64,000 nucleotides of DNA from Capronia americana. Its lineage: Eukaryota; Ascomycota; Eurotiomycetes; Chaetothyriales; Herpotrichiellaceae. The position numbers and the translations under genes are program-made. The notes under the pieces are model-generated. The model worked only from the letters and a program-made list of their open reading frames with translations. It was not told where the DNA came from and ran no database searches. Location: positions 310,001 to 374,000 of the forward strand of contig JADWQD010000018.1 of NCBI GenBank assembly GCA_016110215.1, given 5' to 3'. This document shows, in pieces, positions 21,754 through 33,685 of the stretch (positions are counted from its first letter, which is position 1; each line of letters starts with the position of its first letter).

Positions 21754-23481
21754 ATGAGCGCAACCTTTACATTGCCCGTTGCTTCCACCGACAGTCGCAG
21801 GCATGGGCATTCTCATGGTCCTTCCCATATCCACACCCACACCCACGCGCATTCTCACTCCCACGCTCACTTCGCCCCACATTCGAACTCGAGTATAAAC
21901 GCGCGGTCGCATCAGAGAAGTCGGACAGGAAGTCGGCTCACGACACCGTTCCCTTTGACGCGAATACCCTCCGAGTCCATCATTCACCAGAATGGGGCCA
22001 ATGTGAACATGAACCGACTGCCTCCCGTCGACACGCACTCTCATCGACACCACCATGTTACCCCTGCCCCGTCCGTCGATTTCTCTGGCACGCACTTTGG
22101 AGCAAGAAGACAGGGTACCGAGAAGACAGCATACCCCTCCGCAGCTGCGCCCCAGAGGCCGGCGTTCAGGAGGCATCAGTCAAAGCCGACCCGGTTCCTC
22201 TTGAAAACCACCGAGAACTACTCTTTGCTTCATGGAATCCTGGAAGACGACGAGTCGAGGCGCATATTTTATTTCATGATCCTGAACTTGTGCTTTATGG
22301 TGGTGCAATCGACGTATGGCATCCTGACCGGGTCGCTCGGCTTGATCAGTGACAGTATACATATGTTCTTCGATTGCGTCGCCCTGTTGGTCGGTGTTTG
22401 TGCTGCAGTCATGAGCAAGTGGCCTCCAAGTCTCAAGTTTCCGTATGGTTACGGAAAGATTGATACCTTGGCTGGACTAGGGAATGGCATTTTCTTGATG
22501 CTCATTAGCATTGAGATTGTCTATGAAGCCATCGAGCGGCTCTTCACTGGGGCAGATGTCAGTCGAACCACTGAGCTACTTGTGGTCAGCACACTAGGCC
22601 TGTTGGTCAATCTGGTAGGCATCTCTGTCTTCCATGGAGCCCATGACCACGGACACGGGCATGGACATAGCCATGGTCACGGGCATTCTGATCATGGCCC
22701 TGACGACCACGACCACGACCACGATCACAAGCATGCCCACAGTCATCACGAAGAATCACCCACACCAATGACCGCGTCCGCCTCCCCCATGAAACACAAA
22801 CAAGGCGTGGCGAGCGACCACCACCACCACCATGGTGGAGAAAACATGCAAGGTATATACCTGCACATCATGGCCGATGCCCTCGGATCTCTCGCCGTCG
22901 TCGGTTCCACCCTCCTTGTGCGCTGGACCGGCTGGAGTGGCTTCGACCCTCTAGCCTCGTGCATTATCGCCGTCCTCATCTTCGCTTCTACAATCCCTCT
23001 CGTCACATCGACGACCAAGATCCTCCTCCTCTCCCTCAATTCCGACATCGAGTATAACCTCCGCGGCATCTTAAGCGGAGTGGCCGAGATCCGCGGCGTC
23101 GTAGGCTACACAGTCCCCAAGTTCTGGCTTGAAGACATGAAGAAAGAGCCAGGCCACCATCACGGCCACGATCATGGACATTCCCATGCCCATGCCCATA
23201 AATCAAGCGAAGACGAGAAATGCGACCATGACCACGACCACGACCACGACGATAAGCACAATCACGACCACGAGCAACCCACCGATGATCCCACAGTCCT
23301 GGGTGTGATTCACGTCATTGCCTCCCAGACCGCAGATCTCGAAGATGTAAGGGAGCGAGTGAGCCTCTACCTCCGAGAGAGGAAGATGGACGTCGTGATC
23401 CAGATGGAACGGGAAGGCGAGTTGAGATGCTGGTGTGGCGCTGGCGGTAGCGGCGGAATCAAGAATGCTGCTTCACTGTAA
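21754..23481 (+). CDS. CDF-family zinc transporter (Msc2/ZnT5-7-like), His-rich
   Basis: Intronless, 575 residues. The cation diffusion facilitator core has six membrane segments starting at about residue 170 (FMILNLCFMVVQSTYGIL). The metal site HxxxD in TM2 appears as SDSIHMFFD, and in TM5 as HIMADALGS. There are three His-rich stretches: the N-terminus (GHSHGPSHIHTHTHAHSHSH), the TM4-TM5 loop (about 295-340) and a C-terminal region (about 467-510), the last unusual in adding a Cys/His/Asp run. Family members load zinc into the ER or Golgi by proton exchange. The Msc2/ZnT5-7 assignment rests on the TM1-2 sequence and the His-rich loop; the precise organelle is inferred. Confidence 0.9.
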   Translation: MSATFTLPVASTDSRRHGHSHGPSHIHTHTHAHSHSHAHFAPHSNSSINARSHQRSRTGSRLTTPFPLTRIPSESIIHQNGANVNMNRLPPVDTHSHRHHHVTPAPSVDFSGTHFGARRQGTEKTAYPSAAAPQRPAFRRHQSKPTRFLLKTTENYSLLHGILEDDESRRIFYFMILNLCFMVVQSTYGILTGSLGLISDSIHMFFDCVALLVGVCAAVMSKWPPSLKFPYGYGKIDTLAGLGNGIFLMLISIEIVYEAIERLFTGADVSRTTELLVVSTLGLLVNLVGISVFHGAHDHGHGHGHSHGHGHSDHGPDDHDHDHDHKHAHSHHEESPTPMTASASPMKHKQGVASDHHHHHGGENMQGIYLHIMADALGSLAVVGSTLLVRWTGWSGFDPLASCIIAVLIFASTIPLVTSTTKILLLSLNSDIEYNLRGILSGVAEIRGVVGYTVPKFWLEDMKKEPGHHHGHDHGHSHAHAHKSSEDEKCDHDHDHDHDDKHNHDHEQPTDDPTVLGVIHVIASQTADLEDVRERVSLYLRERKMDVVIQMEREGELRCWCGAGGSGGIKNAASL

Positions 23482-24273
23482 GGACAGCATCGATATGGTT
23501 GGCATTTTGGGTGTTCCAGTTTGGCCGGGCATACCACAGGACAGAACAGAACAGGACATGCTCTACATGACATGACAAGGTAGAAAGTCAAGCACGGTCA
23601 TGTGACGGATTCACGAGCATAGCGCTAGAGCTAGAGTTTGATACCGAATGAAATGTGCTAGTTAAACTAATGAGATGAACGGTACGGGACCAGACGAGAC
23701 GACACAGCAAGCACGGCAGACGGGTACATACTCTTATGAAGATCTTCTGAGTACACGATTCCCACATACTAACCGGGAGAGCTGGAGCGACCTCAAAAGC
23801 CGTCTCGCCGCCTTACGCAGGATAAAGTGTCCCGCAGTCATGTACACTGTATATCCATCCATCCAATCACGCGGTGGGTATTGAGAGAAACGTGCAGTAG
23901 GGGACCACTGCTAAGCAGTAGGCAGTGGGCAGTGGGCGGAGGGTAAATGAGTAGGTAATGCGTATGCATTTTACTACAGAGTAACAAAAACAAAAACAAA
24001 CCCAGACGACTATCCTACTCGTACTCTCAGACAGGCCATAGTCATAGTCGTGGTCATCGTCATTTGTCAGTCGTTGCCGAAACCGCAATAATGATCAATA
24101 TACAGCAGCAGCGCCGTGAAGGTATTCCGTATTCCTTCGAATTAAAACGAATGTACATAGCTTTCAGTGCCCTGCTAACCCTGATACAATACCCCAGACG
24201 AGAGACGCGAGCAACCTTTTTAAGCTTTCTCAGAACAGCGTCAACCTTTTCATCTCATCGTGGCTTAGAAGCT
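23482..24273. other. Intergenic, CDF gene to surface-protein gene
   Basis: Convergent 3' flanks of two genes. Contains a CATGACATGA-type short direct repeat around 23560. No gene supported. Confidence 0.4.
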
Positions 24274-26018
24274 TCAATGTCTGACACTTCCCTGCGAACT
24301 CAATTCTGCCGGCGGCCTCGGATCACCACCCTGGTGATGCTGTGAACCCGTCACAGCAGTGGTCGAGGTAACTTGGCTCTGCGTGTCGCTCATAGCAGTG
24401 CTCTGGCGGTGTACGGGGACGGGGTGCACAACATCCCCGGCAACCTCTGCCGGCGGCTTATACTGCCCTTGATCGTAAGTACCGCCAGAAGGGTAGAATG
24501 GTGGCGGTGGAGATTGGGATTGTGGATAAGGGTTCATGCCAGGATATCCCATGCCCATGGGTTGGATGCCGTAAGGGTTGCCGTACTGATCGTGTTGGGC
24601 CATCGCAGGCTGCGGTTGCGGGGCGCCGTATCCGAAAGCCGGGCTGAAGCCGTGCTGTGTGGGCGTACCATATGGTTGCTGCTGCTGCATCATTGGACTT
24701 CCCATTCCCGTCGTTGCTACAGACATGTGCTTGGGATCTCCTTGTGCAGCAGCATACGCGCCGGACTCGGGCCGGATCGGTCCTCCAGCCGCAGTGTTGG
24801 CCGCTTGGAGAGCCTTCATCTTCTTGCGGCGACGGTGACGCACGGCGAGGCATCCCCAGAGAAAGCCAATGATGAGTAGTCCAGCAGCGCCGACACCGGC
24901 GCCAATCCCAGCTTTGGCGCCTGTGCTTAGATGGGTGCCATTGTGCTCGTCACCCTCCTCCTCTTCATCTGCACATGGGAGCCCGAGGGCGAAGACTCTG
25001 TCTGGCTGTCAGCATGAATACGTTTGATGAAAAACAGAGAGGGAATTTGGAGGATAAGGATAGAAGCAAGAGGCAACTGACTGAGTAACTACAACACTGA
25101 CTGTCGGTGCAGCTTCTGTTGTTGTGGTCGCCGTTGCCAAGGATGCCAGCACAGCTGAAGTGATGGATGCAAGCGCTTCCGAGTCGGGCGTGATGGCCGT
25201 TGTAAGAATGCTCACACAAGGTGGGTAATTGCCAACCAGGACCTGACCATATACCTGAAAGCCCGACGGGCTGGTGAAACTGGTCAGCGCTGACACACAG
25301 TAGAATGGAGTAGGCGGGACAGGAGTGGAAGTGATGGCATACCAGCAGACAGGGTCAATGTCGATCATGTCACTGTTATTGAAGTCAGGTCATGTCGCCA
25401 AACGGTGGTCCAAGCTTGGGAATACCTTGGGCAAACAGTAAGCGGGGCCTTGCTCAGCATCGAGATAACGCCCGTAGGGGTGGGACTAGGTGTTGTGCCT
25501 GTCCATGATGTCGTAGGCTCTTCATGTCCCCCTTCTTCACTAGAATCTGTAGCAGATGCTGAAGCAGAACCGGTCTCTTCAGGTTCGGGATTTGTAAAAT
25601 TGAGGGACGGACAACATTCCGGGCGGTCATCGGAACAGCCCACCAAGGGAACTTCGATGGAGCCGCCGTCGGGAAAGGTCAACATTGTGAATTGAGCAAT
25701 GGCACAGCTAAGAGAGCATTAACAAACTGCCTTGGCCCCTGGTAGTGTGTCAACGTACGTTCCGACTAGTAAAGCCTGGCCCGTGAAAGGTACAGTCTGG
25801 ATGGCAGGGATGCTGGTCGAGACTGGAGGATAATCTGTCGTTGTCGCGCCATCATTTGTGCTTCCTGTGGTGTACGAGGTGGAGATTGTGGTGCTTTCAT
25901 AACTTGTGGTTAACGTCGACTCTGTTGAGGTTGTAGTCGATGTAGTGACCAAGGTCTGAGCGTGGGCTAGGAAGGGGAAAACAAGCAAGAACAAGGTCAA
26001 TCTGGAATGCGTCCCCAT
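24274..26018 (-). CDS. Single-pass, Ser/Thr-rich surface protein of unknown function
   Basis: Four exons: 26018-25759, 25707-25426, 25372-25082 and 24997-24274. All joins are in phase and give 518 residues. A signal peptide (residues 1-21, LTLFLLVFPFLAHAQ) is followed by a Ser/Thr-rich stalk likely to be O-mannosylated. Next is an extracellular Cys-containing region (GCSDDRPECCPSL; DIDPVCWYAITSTPVPP; NYPPCVSIL), then an acidic patch, one membrane span (about 308-330, GIGAGVGAAGLLIIGFLWG), a basic stop-transfer RHRRRKK and a long Gln/Pro/Gly-rich cytosolic tail. The layout resembles fungal cell-wall stress sensors (Wsc/Mid2-like), but I see no WSC domain. Function unknown. Exon 3-4 splice sites are the least certain (donor GTCAGT). 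Confidence 0.8.
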
Positions 26019-28354
26019 AATGGCAGCGAAATACAGCCAACCTCTTGGATGGTGAGCAATCTCGAGCTCTGAAAGCAAACTCAGGCTGCGTTGGGAAGCA
26101 ACGGAGGGAGGGAAGGGAAGAAGATTCCTCAGCCCTGCGGCGACCGAGTTCGTTATAGTGCTCTGGCAACGATGTGGTCCAACCTACCCTAGTGGAAGAG
26201 GCTCGGAGAGGCGCGCCCGGCCAGGCTAAGGCCTCGAAGACCTTGCCTCTGTGTGGAACAACATTGGTAGGGTTGTCCGATGTCCAGAACCACAGTCTTG
26301 GGAGTGTATTGGTCAGGGTTGGTCGAACACGAAGTTGCTAGATCCGGATTCGTCCTCACCCCGCCAATGCTCGAGGCTTAAGCGACATGAAGACAATCGT
26401 GAAGTTCAAAGCTTGGCTTCAGCGGCTGGGCATAACGATCAAGATTGGGTGATTCACGGCTGGACCCCATTTGATACGAATGCTGAACACGAGCTGCGCT
26501 TGCTACTGGTCGGTCCGCCTGACGTTGTGGTTCAATTATTGTCATGCCTTGCAGCCTCCTCTTCCCGAGTGAAGTGGACGCTGCTGCGAGAGCTTGGACA
26601 CGCAACTTGAGCGCGGTCAAGAGCAAGACATTGTCTGAGTCGTGGAAAGTCATTGACGCAGTGACTGCCGGTGGAGAGTGTCCGGGTTGTCAAGGGCGCA
26701 GAAGAGCTACACACTCAGCCAGCTGACGATCTCCAGGGTTGGCAAGCCGTCGCTTGACGAGATGGCATGCTACAACAAGCATGAAAGGCAAGACTTCGAA
26801 GGATGAGCAAAGCGTCTACAAGCTCAGCGGCGGAGGAGGAAAGCCTCAAGTTTCAGCTGCCAAGCCGCCAAGAGGCTCGGCATCTCAGCCTGCAGCCACA
26901 GCCAGAGTCTAGAGTCCGCGTCCGCCAGCGCCAGCACATCCGCCTTGTCTTTCAACCCCGGCTTTTTCACTTTTCCATGTCCTTCGCCTGATGCTGCTGC
27001 GGGAAAAATGTTTGGCGCCCCCGTTTGTTTGGCGGTACTGAATGATACTCCGCTATGCACTAGTGGACTGCTGAAGTATCCCGCATCATCACTCGGCGGT
27101 CTGGAATCCTCCTGTCCTTGCCACTCTACAAAGACAATCAGAGCAGACCAACGAACCCACCGTGAACAAGGCCCAGGCTGAGCAAAACTACACAAAATCC
27201 CGTGCCGCCATATACGTGGATGGTGAGCTTCGTTGTTAGTCTTGTCGAAAGCAAGGGCATGGATCTGTTCTGTAATGAAAAGGACTCGACCACTCACACG
27301 GAGATGAACCCGGGTGTCGAGATCAAAAGAAAAGTTGCGCCCCGAATTCTTGACGCTCGCTTAGTCGAAACTTGTCTTTGAGGCCGACGTTGCAGAAGGA
27401 AGGGGCCACGAGGACAAAACCAAGTTGTGCTCGCTCGGCAGACATGTCCATGTGGTGATACAGAGCCAATCTTATGGCGATTCAGAATGGTGACAGTCCA
27501 GATCCGGGCCTATCTGGACGACACGCGAGTTAGAAGCTACATAGCAGAGCACCACTATACTGGTTACTCGACAACGTTCGACAGTTTTCCTTTGGTGGAG
27601 GAACATTCTAGTGGGGAACTTATGGACTTGATGAAGAGCCATGGCTCGATCGGCGTAGTACTGTAAATCCCGCCTATCGCCGTTGACACTTGTGAAGTTG
27701 AGGAACATCACCGTTGTCAAGGCACAACTCCCGGGTTTGAGCGGAAGAAGCTCCAAGCACAAGTGTCGGTCTGGTGATTTATGTATGTGTTATCTTCAGC
27801 GGTGTTGCGGTCTAGCAGGATCTTTGCTTGTCAGCGTCGCCCTGTGGCCAAAGAACATTATGAATTCGTGACAACAGATGCACTACACTGGGATGTGCGC
27901 GGTGTGTCTTACATATTCTGCGGTTGTTGCACCCGAGAATGGTCTCGATGGAAGGTCCAAGCGTGGCATTCGCTGTCCCGGGACAAGGGGTTTGCTGAAG
28001 TTCAGCTCTGGAGACGGATCGAGAAGAGGATACCTGGAAAAAGAAATTCAAATCTCGACCTTTGTTCATATTACATGTCATCATATTGATTCTACCCAAG
28101 ATCATAACGATAATCTAAACCCCCGCTTAAGAATATCTCCCTCACCCGATGGACGCTCTCGCCGTATCTGTACACGTTCGCGCGAGTCCCGGTCACTTTC
28201 AGCAAGCACCGCAGCACGAAAAGGAGCTGAAGTATCCAACTTGCCAAAGACTCGGCATATCCAGCAACGCCTTGCGTATAATCAAAAGTGACCTGCGTGA
28301 CCGCCGGATCAGATAACTGGCAGTGCAGGCGCGAATTATAGCCAAACCAGCTCT
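26019..28354. other. 2.3-kb gene-poor interval
   Basis: Open frames of up to 157 codons (26824-27297, minus) occur but lack domains, splice support or conserved-looking composition. The near part is the promoter of the surface-protein gene and the far part the 3' flank of the P450 gene. No transposon ends or repeats recognised. Confidence 0.4.
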
Positions 28355-30114
28355 TTACAGGCCAGCGGCAATCTTGCCAGCGGCCTCATCGGCCACGCTC
28401 TCCTCATACCAGGCCTTGATGCGAGCAGCCTTCTCGGGGCTTCGGACCTTGACATCCATCTTGAAAGGAAGGGGGCCACCGATCAGGTTGGGGGTAAAAG
28501 CAAGGGAGTCAGGCCACATGGGTTGTCCGTTCGCGTCCATTTCCGGCTTGAGTTCGAAGCAGCCGACAATGCTTCCGCAAGCAACAAGCAATTCAGCCTC
28601 AGTAACCTCAATACCTGGGCACATGCGGCGGCCCATGCCAAAACCGTGGTGACCCATGAGTCTGGGGTGCTCCGTAAGCGGTTCCTTATAGGTGGGGTAC
28701 TCCTTCTCCAGCCATCTCTCGGGTTTGAAAGTTTCTGGATCGGGGTAGAGCTCGGGGTTGCGGGCAAGGGCCAGGTCGACAGCATGAATAACAGCACCCT
28801 TGGGGATGTAGTAGCCGTTCCATTCGTCATCCTCTTCAAGGAGACGGGGAACACCCAAGGGGACTGGTGGACGCCATCTGACGCACTCCTTGATAGCGGC
28901 GCGGAGCAGGGGTAGGTTGGGAGCGTCAGAAACCTCGATGACACGGTCACCAATGACCTCGTCGTATTCCTTGCGGACCTTCTCTTGCCATTCTGGGTGG
29001 AGAACCATGGCGAGGAAGAAGCAGTAGAGAGGACCACCGATAGTGAAGATGGCGACGGTCACCAACATGCCAACGGCGTAAGCAGCCTCGTGGTCGTCGA
29101 ATCCGAAGGATCGGTTGCCGCCTTCAGCCTCCTTGCGCTCAAAGTAAGTTCTGGCGTAGCTGATGGGAGCAATACCCTGGTCCATTTCCAAGCGAACTTG
29201 CTTCATCAGACCCTTCCACAGCTTTTCCTCCTTTTCACGTCGCTCACGGACACGAGCAATTGAGGGGTTGAGCCACTCAGGGAGGCTACCGAGGAAAGGC
29301 AGGAGGTTGGTGATTGGGCCGGAGGGCGAAATCTGGGGGATAAATTCACCGGCATTCTTGCAGTGGGCTGCAGCAGAGGCCGGGCTGCCATAACCAAGAC
29401 GAGCGCTGATACGGCCGCAGAAGCGATCGGTCAGGGCGAAGTGGTCTTTGGGATCGATGAGGAGCTTGTACATAAATCGCTTGCACTCGTGGCTGACATA
29501 ACCGTAGTACTTCTGGTTGAAGCCCTGGGTCAGGACAGTGTGAGCGAATTTACGCTGGTTGCGCCAGTGATCTGTGCTGATTAGTCGGGCTCCCTCGGTT
29601 CCATCGAGTACTAGAGCAACATACCATCATGGGCCAAAAGAGGGAGGTACTGGCCCTGGGAGTCGCTACCTGGCACAGCAGGCACCTGAGGACGGGAAGA
29701 ATAAATCCTGGCCTTCTTGCAGAGCAGGTCGTAGGCGATCTTCGAATCACCAACCCAGATGTGCATCTCTCCGCAGATGGTGGAGCGGAAGATCCCGTTA
29801 TATTCATCACAGAACTTCTTCATCGCGAACCAAGGGGCCATTGGGTCGACATCGTGGACGCGTCCGATGTAGGGGATCGTGCTCGTCGGGCCGGGAAGGA
29901 GCTTCAGGCCTGGCGGAGGCCTGTCTCGGAGGGAGTATTTGATTATCTGAATGGCAGTAACGAGGACAAAAATGCCGGTACCAATGAACCACTTGTAGGT
30001 CCCGATGGCATTGAAGGCTTGCTGGGACTGGAAAAGAGCGTCGGAGGTCTCGTTGGTGTGGAGGTAGCTAGATAGCTGGGTCATGATGACCGACGGCGAG
30101 ATGGAGGCCGCCAT
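28355..30114 (-). CDS. Cytochrome P450 with altered I-helix
   Basis: Two exons, 30114-29625 and 29571-28355 (53-bp intron), giving 568 residues from the MAASISPSV start; MTQLSSYL at 30084 is an alternative. An N-terminal anchor sits at about 41-59. The proline-rich hinge RPPPGLKLLPGP, K-helix KECVRW, PERW and haem loop FGMGRRMCPG (Cys481) are all intact. In the I-helix the usual (A/G)Gx(D/E)T(T/S) is replaced by AIFTIGGPL: the Thr is kept (340), but the acidic residue is Phe339. Such substitutions are known in some P450 subfamilies with unusual oxygen chemistry; here the reaction is unknown. The family resembles O-methylsterigmatocystin-oxidoreductase-like fungal P450s in general pattern only. 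Confidence 0.9.
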
Positions 30115-31924
30115 TACGAAGGAACTGCCCAGCAACAATAATTGCGAAAGGACTTGACCCAAGCGAAGGGAAGGATAAGGATTGATATGGGAGAACGATC
30201 GAAAGGGGTTGGGGGATTGGGGGACCAGGAGTCGGTCATATATCAGGCCCGCCGAAGCCACACGAAGGATGGAGATGACTTGCTGGCTGGGCAGCCCTGA
30301 GGGACGCCCGTGGCTAAGGACATCTTACAGAAAGGAGCGCTGTGATAGGCGCGTGGGGAAGGCGCAGTTGAGATGAGAACTGGATTTCGCGTCTAGGGAG
30401 AGTCAGACTGGCCCGTGGGCAAGGTGTTTGTCTGCAGCGCCCTGCAAAATGATGGAAATTGACGACCCGATTACATTGGTTGTACATTAGGCGTTCGCTA
30501 GTGCCACTCGTCCACCACTCCGCCTTGCCCAATGGGGCCGTAGCCGCACGCCAGCTGTGCCCAATTTTGGAACACGAGCATTACAGCCACGGCCTCTCCG
30601 CAGTGTTCCCCTGATACAGCCCCTGGAGCCACTTAGCTAAGATTGGCATGTCCGTAGCGCGTTACGGCCTCTATTAGGTATAGTCGTAATGAATCATGCA
30701 AAGCAGATGTTTTCAGCGCTGCAACCGATACCCGACGCTAACAGAAGGACCAATGGTGGCGACAGAGTTGTGAAACATTTTGAAGGTCGGGGCATCATCG
30801 TGGGTGGCCAACTACCACGCTGGGAAGAATCGATCGTGATGAAATGCTCGTGACGGTGCTCCAGACTGCCACCATTCTAGATCTTTCCTTTCTCTGCACC
30901 GTGCAGGGCTGAAATTCAGGCCTTATGACAGCTCCTAATTTTCGCATCCGGAAGGATCAAACTGAGAGTTTCAGGAGGATGAGGATGATGGGAAAGGAAG
31001 CATGACCTCTGCAGGGGCAGACCACTGCCAGTCACTTTCACACGCTCATACACAATACTTTACTATTATGGCACTTCGGCAGATGCAGCCAGATTAGGGG
31101 CCGTGGGAGCCTTCCCTCGGAGTGAGCGCAGCTTAACGTGGACGAAGGGGCATTGAATACATAGCAAGGTGACCCGAGCGCCAATCCAGGCTGTACTCGT
31201 TCCCACATCCTCTCCATCGACCACAGTTTACTACTATTACCGTCACATACGAAGTACAAAGGGTTCACAGTCGAAGGAGCGAGACGGCCCAGCCGGAGGC
31301 GACGAGAAGTTACCGAATAGTTAGTATAAAGTCTATTACTATGTACAGGTGCAGCACGACATCGACCAATGTCGCACGGCTCAGGGAGTGCTCAGGGAGG
31401 CACAGCTAATGGCTCGGTTACCTAGATCTCAGGTTGACCTGGCCTTTGCTCGGCCTGTAGGATCAAACCGTATTGGCAGTTAGGCTTTTCGTTCCGCGAG
31501 TAATCCAAGGTACATCGTAGTGCTTTCCGCTTTGTCAAAAGATTGGCCGTCCGATACCCTGGAATTCGGAAATTTCACAGCCTTGCGCAGGACCCGGGAG
31601 CTGGGCAAGGCTGCAATTCTTGGCACTTGTTTTGTTGCTTTTCGAGGTAAAAATGTTGGCAAAGAAAACCTCTTGACCCGTGCAGGGGAATCCCTGACTC
31701 AGTGCTGCCTTGACTATTCCTGACTATTCTCGACTTATCGGTCCTGCTCACACCACAGGCACCCGGCCGGTATTGTTCCATCTCACCCGACATCAACTAA
31801 ATCGCAGAAATTGAACCAATTAGTCCCGAGAAGCATTCAAGATCCTGCTATTAGGAGCAGCCCCATCGAGACGCCTCTCACGGCTCGACCTGAGTCAGCG
31901 ACTTCCGATCTCCTGATCACCTCG
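30115..31924. other. 1.8-kb divergent intergenic region, P450 / TFIIIC90-like
   Basis: Separates the start codons of a minus-strand P450 and a plus-strand TFIIIC subunit gene. No supported coding exon or RNA gene seen. Confidence 0.4.
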
Positions 31925-33685
31925 ATGCACAGTCTCATCGGTGACATTGCGCCTGTCACGCTGCCGTTCTGGCCAACCTGCAAAAATGTCTTGACTTGGT
32001 CGGCCGAGGATCTTGCGGTTGCGGCAGGTGAGGTGGTGCACATTCTAACGCCTCATGATACATCCACACCATCAGATACCACCGCCCACAAGCAATGGCA
32101 TACCTGTAATGTCCGTGTCAACCAGTTTGAACCGAGCGAATGGCCGCACCAGGCCCTGGCCACGGTCACTCAGTTCTCACTTGGGGAAGAACTGTCCGAA
32201 TCCACGATTGTCTCGATTGCTTGGTCTCCGCAGGGACTGGGTGTTTACAGAAGAAGTGTATTAGCCGTCTTGACATCTAACCTCCTCTTATCGCTCTGGG
32301 AGACGAATGGAAGGCTTGGGTCGTGGCAACGCACCGCTGTTGTCAATCAATATCTCCCGGTAGAACCTTCCAACGAAGGTGCGGGAAATGCAAGACGCCA
32401 GCGACGAGTTCGTGCCTTTGCTTGGCTGCCGAGCCTCCCGTCTTCTGCGGAATCTAGGTGCGGATGGCAACTTCTCGCTGTGGCTGATGACAACTATACC
32501 GTATCAGTCTATCACGTATGGAAGGCCAAAGGCGCAGTTTATGGGAAGTGGTCGTTCCGACTTCTGACACAGTGCACCGTCGCAGGCATGCGTCGCCTAG
32601 AACCCAACACACCAACGACGCAGAGCCTGCGAGCCAATTTGTCCCAATCGTCGCTTATCTCTAGTCTCGAGACGACTGCATGGCAAGCAGAGGAAGACCA
32701 AAGTGACGACGGGACGAGATGTCTATTCGTCAAGGTGAGTCGCGGTCAGTGCTCTGCTCCCAGTTTTCTGCGCGTGCAGGTACGCAGCTCGCAATCAGAT
32801 CTAGCCAAAGATGGACGTGAGCTGGACGCCTCGATCATCCCCTTGCCATCGATGCCTGATCTCGTTCTTCCAGCGCCACCTTCCAAAGACATGTTTGAAC
32901 CTGTTGTCGAAGAGTCTCGTTCAGAGTTCGCTCGAGACCACGGCCTTCGTGGCAAAGTACGTGTCAATCACTGGGGAACCGCGTGGTCTCCTGATCACAA
33001 TGTCGCAGCAGCTTGCGTGTCGCTGCATCCTTCAGACCTGATTGAATATGTCATACCTTCTGCTCAACGCATCACCGTTCATTTCATACGCGTGCGCGAG
33101 CCGTTGGTCGGGGACTGTGCCGTGGAAGATCCCGCCACAGTACAAAAACGGATATTTGAATTTATGGTGGAGTCATCAGAAGGCCAGATTAGCACCGACT
33201 TCGACCAAAAGACTATCAGAAACACTGCTGCTCTCATGAAGCTGAATTTCAAAGATTCAACCAACGTGGCTGACTTGGTAGATGTGTGGTTAGAACGGCA
33301 TCAAAGCACTCTGTCAGAACCAAAGTCTTCTCAAGGATATATTCAGGGACAAGGCACGGGAGAGCAGCAGGACGACCATATGGATTTGGACCGCACGGAA
33401 ACGGACGGGAAGAGTGAAGAGCTCTGCGAGCTCTGCGACGAGCCTATTCCGTTCACGTCGGACTTGGATCGAGCCAGATGCAATCGTGGCCATCAGTTTA
33501 GCCGGTGTTGGCTCTCCTTCGTTGCTATCCAAGAGCCTGGAATCTCAAAGTACTGTTCTAAATGCGGAAGACAGTTCCTTGATCCCAGCAAGATGGAATT
33601 CCAAGGCGATGGTCCGAGCTTGGGTCAAGCGCTGTTCGACCAGTTCGATGCCTGCCCCTATTGCCAAGGCAAATTTCGAGGGTGA
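31925..33685 (+). CDS. TFIIIC 90-kDa/delta-type subunit (GTF3C4/Sfc9-like)
   Basis: 586 residues from the ATG at 31925 (MHSLIGDIAPVTLP), chosen because the family usually begins a few residues before the conserved LPFWPTCKNVLTWSAEDLAVAAGEVVHIL segment; the open frame upstream to 31811 has no ATG. The N-terminal half is the TFIIIC-delta WD40-like domain (SIAWSPQGLG, LAVLTSNLLLSLWE). The C-terminal end carries the TFIIIC zinc-finger domain with Cys pairs ELCELC, then RARCNRGHQFSRC and SKYCSKCGRQF. It is a subunit of the RNA polymerase III factor TFIIIC that binds tRNA-gene promoters. Intronless as read. Confidence 0.85.
   Translation: MHSLIGDIAPVTLPFWPTCKNVLTWSAEDLAVAAGEVVHILTPHDTSTPSDTTAHKQWHTCNVRVNQFEPSEWPHQALATVTQFSLGEELSESTIVSIAWSPQGLGVYRRSVLAVLTSNLLLSLWETNGRLGSWQRTAVVNQYLPVEPSNEGAGNARRQRRVRAFAWLPSLPSSAESRCGWQLLAVADDNYTVSVYHVWKAKGAVYGKWSFRLLTQCTVAGMRRLEPNTPTTQSLRANLSQSSLISSLETTAWQAEEDQSDDGTRCLFVKVSRGQCSAPSFLRVQVRSSQSDLAKDGRELDASIIPLPSMPDLVLPAPPSKDMFEPVVEESRSEFARDHGLRGKVRVNHWGTAWSPDHNVAAACVSLHPSDLIEYVIPSAQRITVHFIRVREPLVGDCAVEDPATVQKRIFEFMVESSEGQISTDFDQKTIRNTAALMKLNFKDSTNVADLVDVWLERHQSTLSEPKSSQGYIQGQGTGEQQDDHMDLDRTETDGKSEELCELCDEPIPFTSDLDRARCNRGHQFSRCWLSFVAIQEPGISKYCSKCGRQFLDPSKMEFQGDGPSLGQALFDQFDACPYCQGKFRG

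Noticed and set aside
26781..26912. 43-codon ORF beginning MKGKTSKDEQ, Gly/Ser/Lys-rich, followed in frame by more Pro-rich sequence after a TAG
   Set aside because: Too short and low in complexity; no splice or domain support.
26824..27297. 157-codon minus-strand open frame
   Set aside because: No motif, no supported splice site, no recognisable family; open length is not rare at this base composition.
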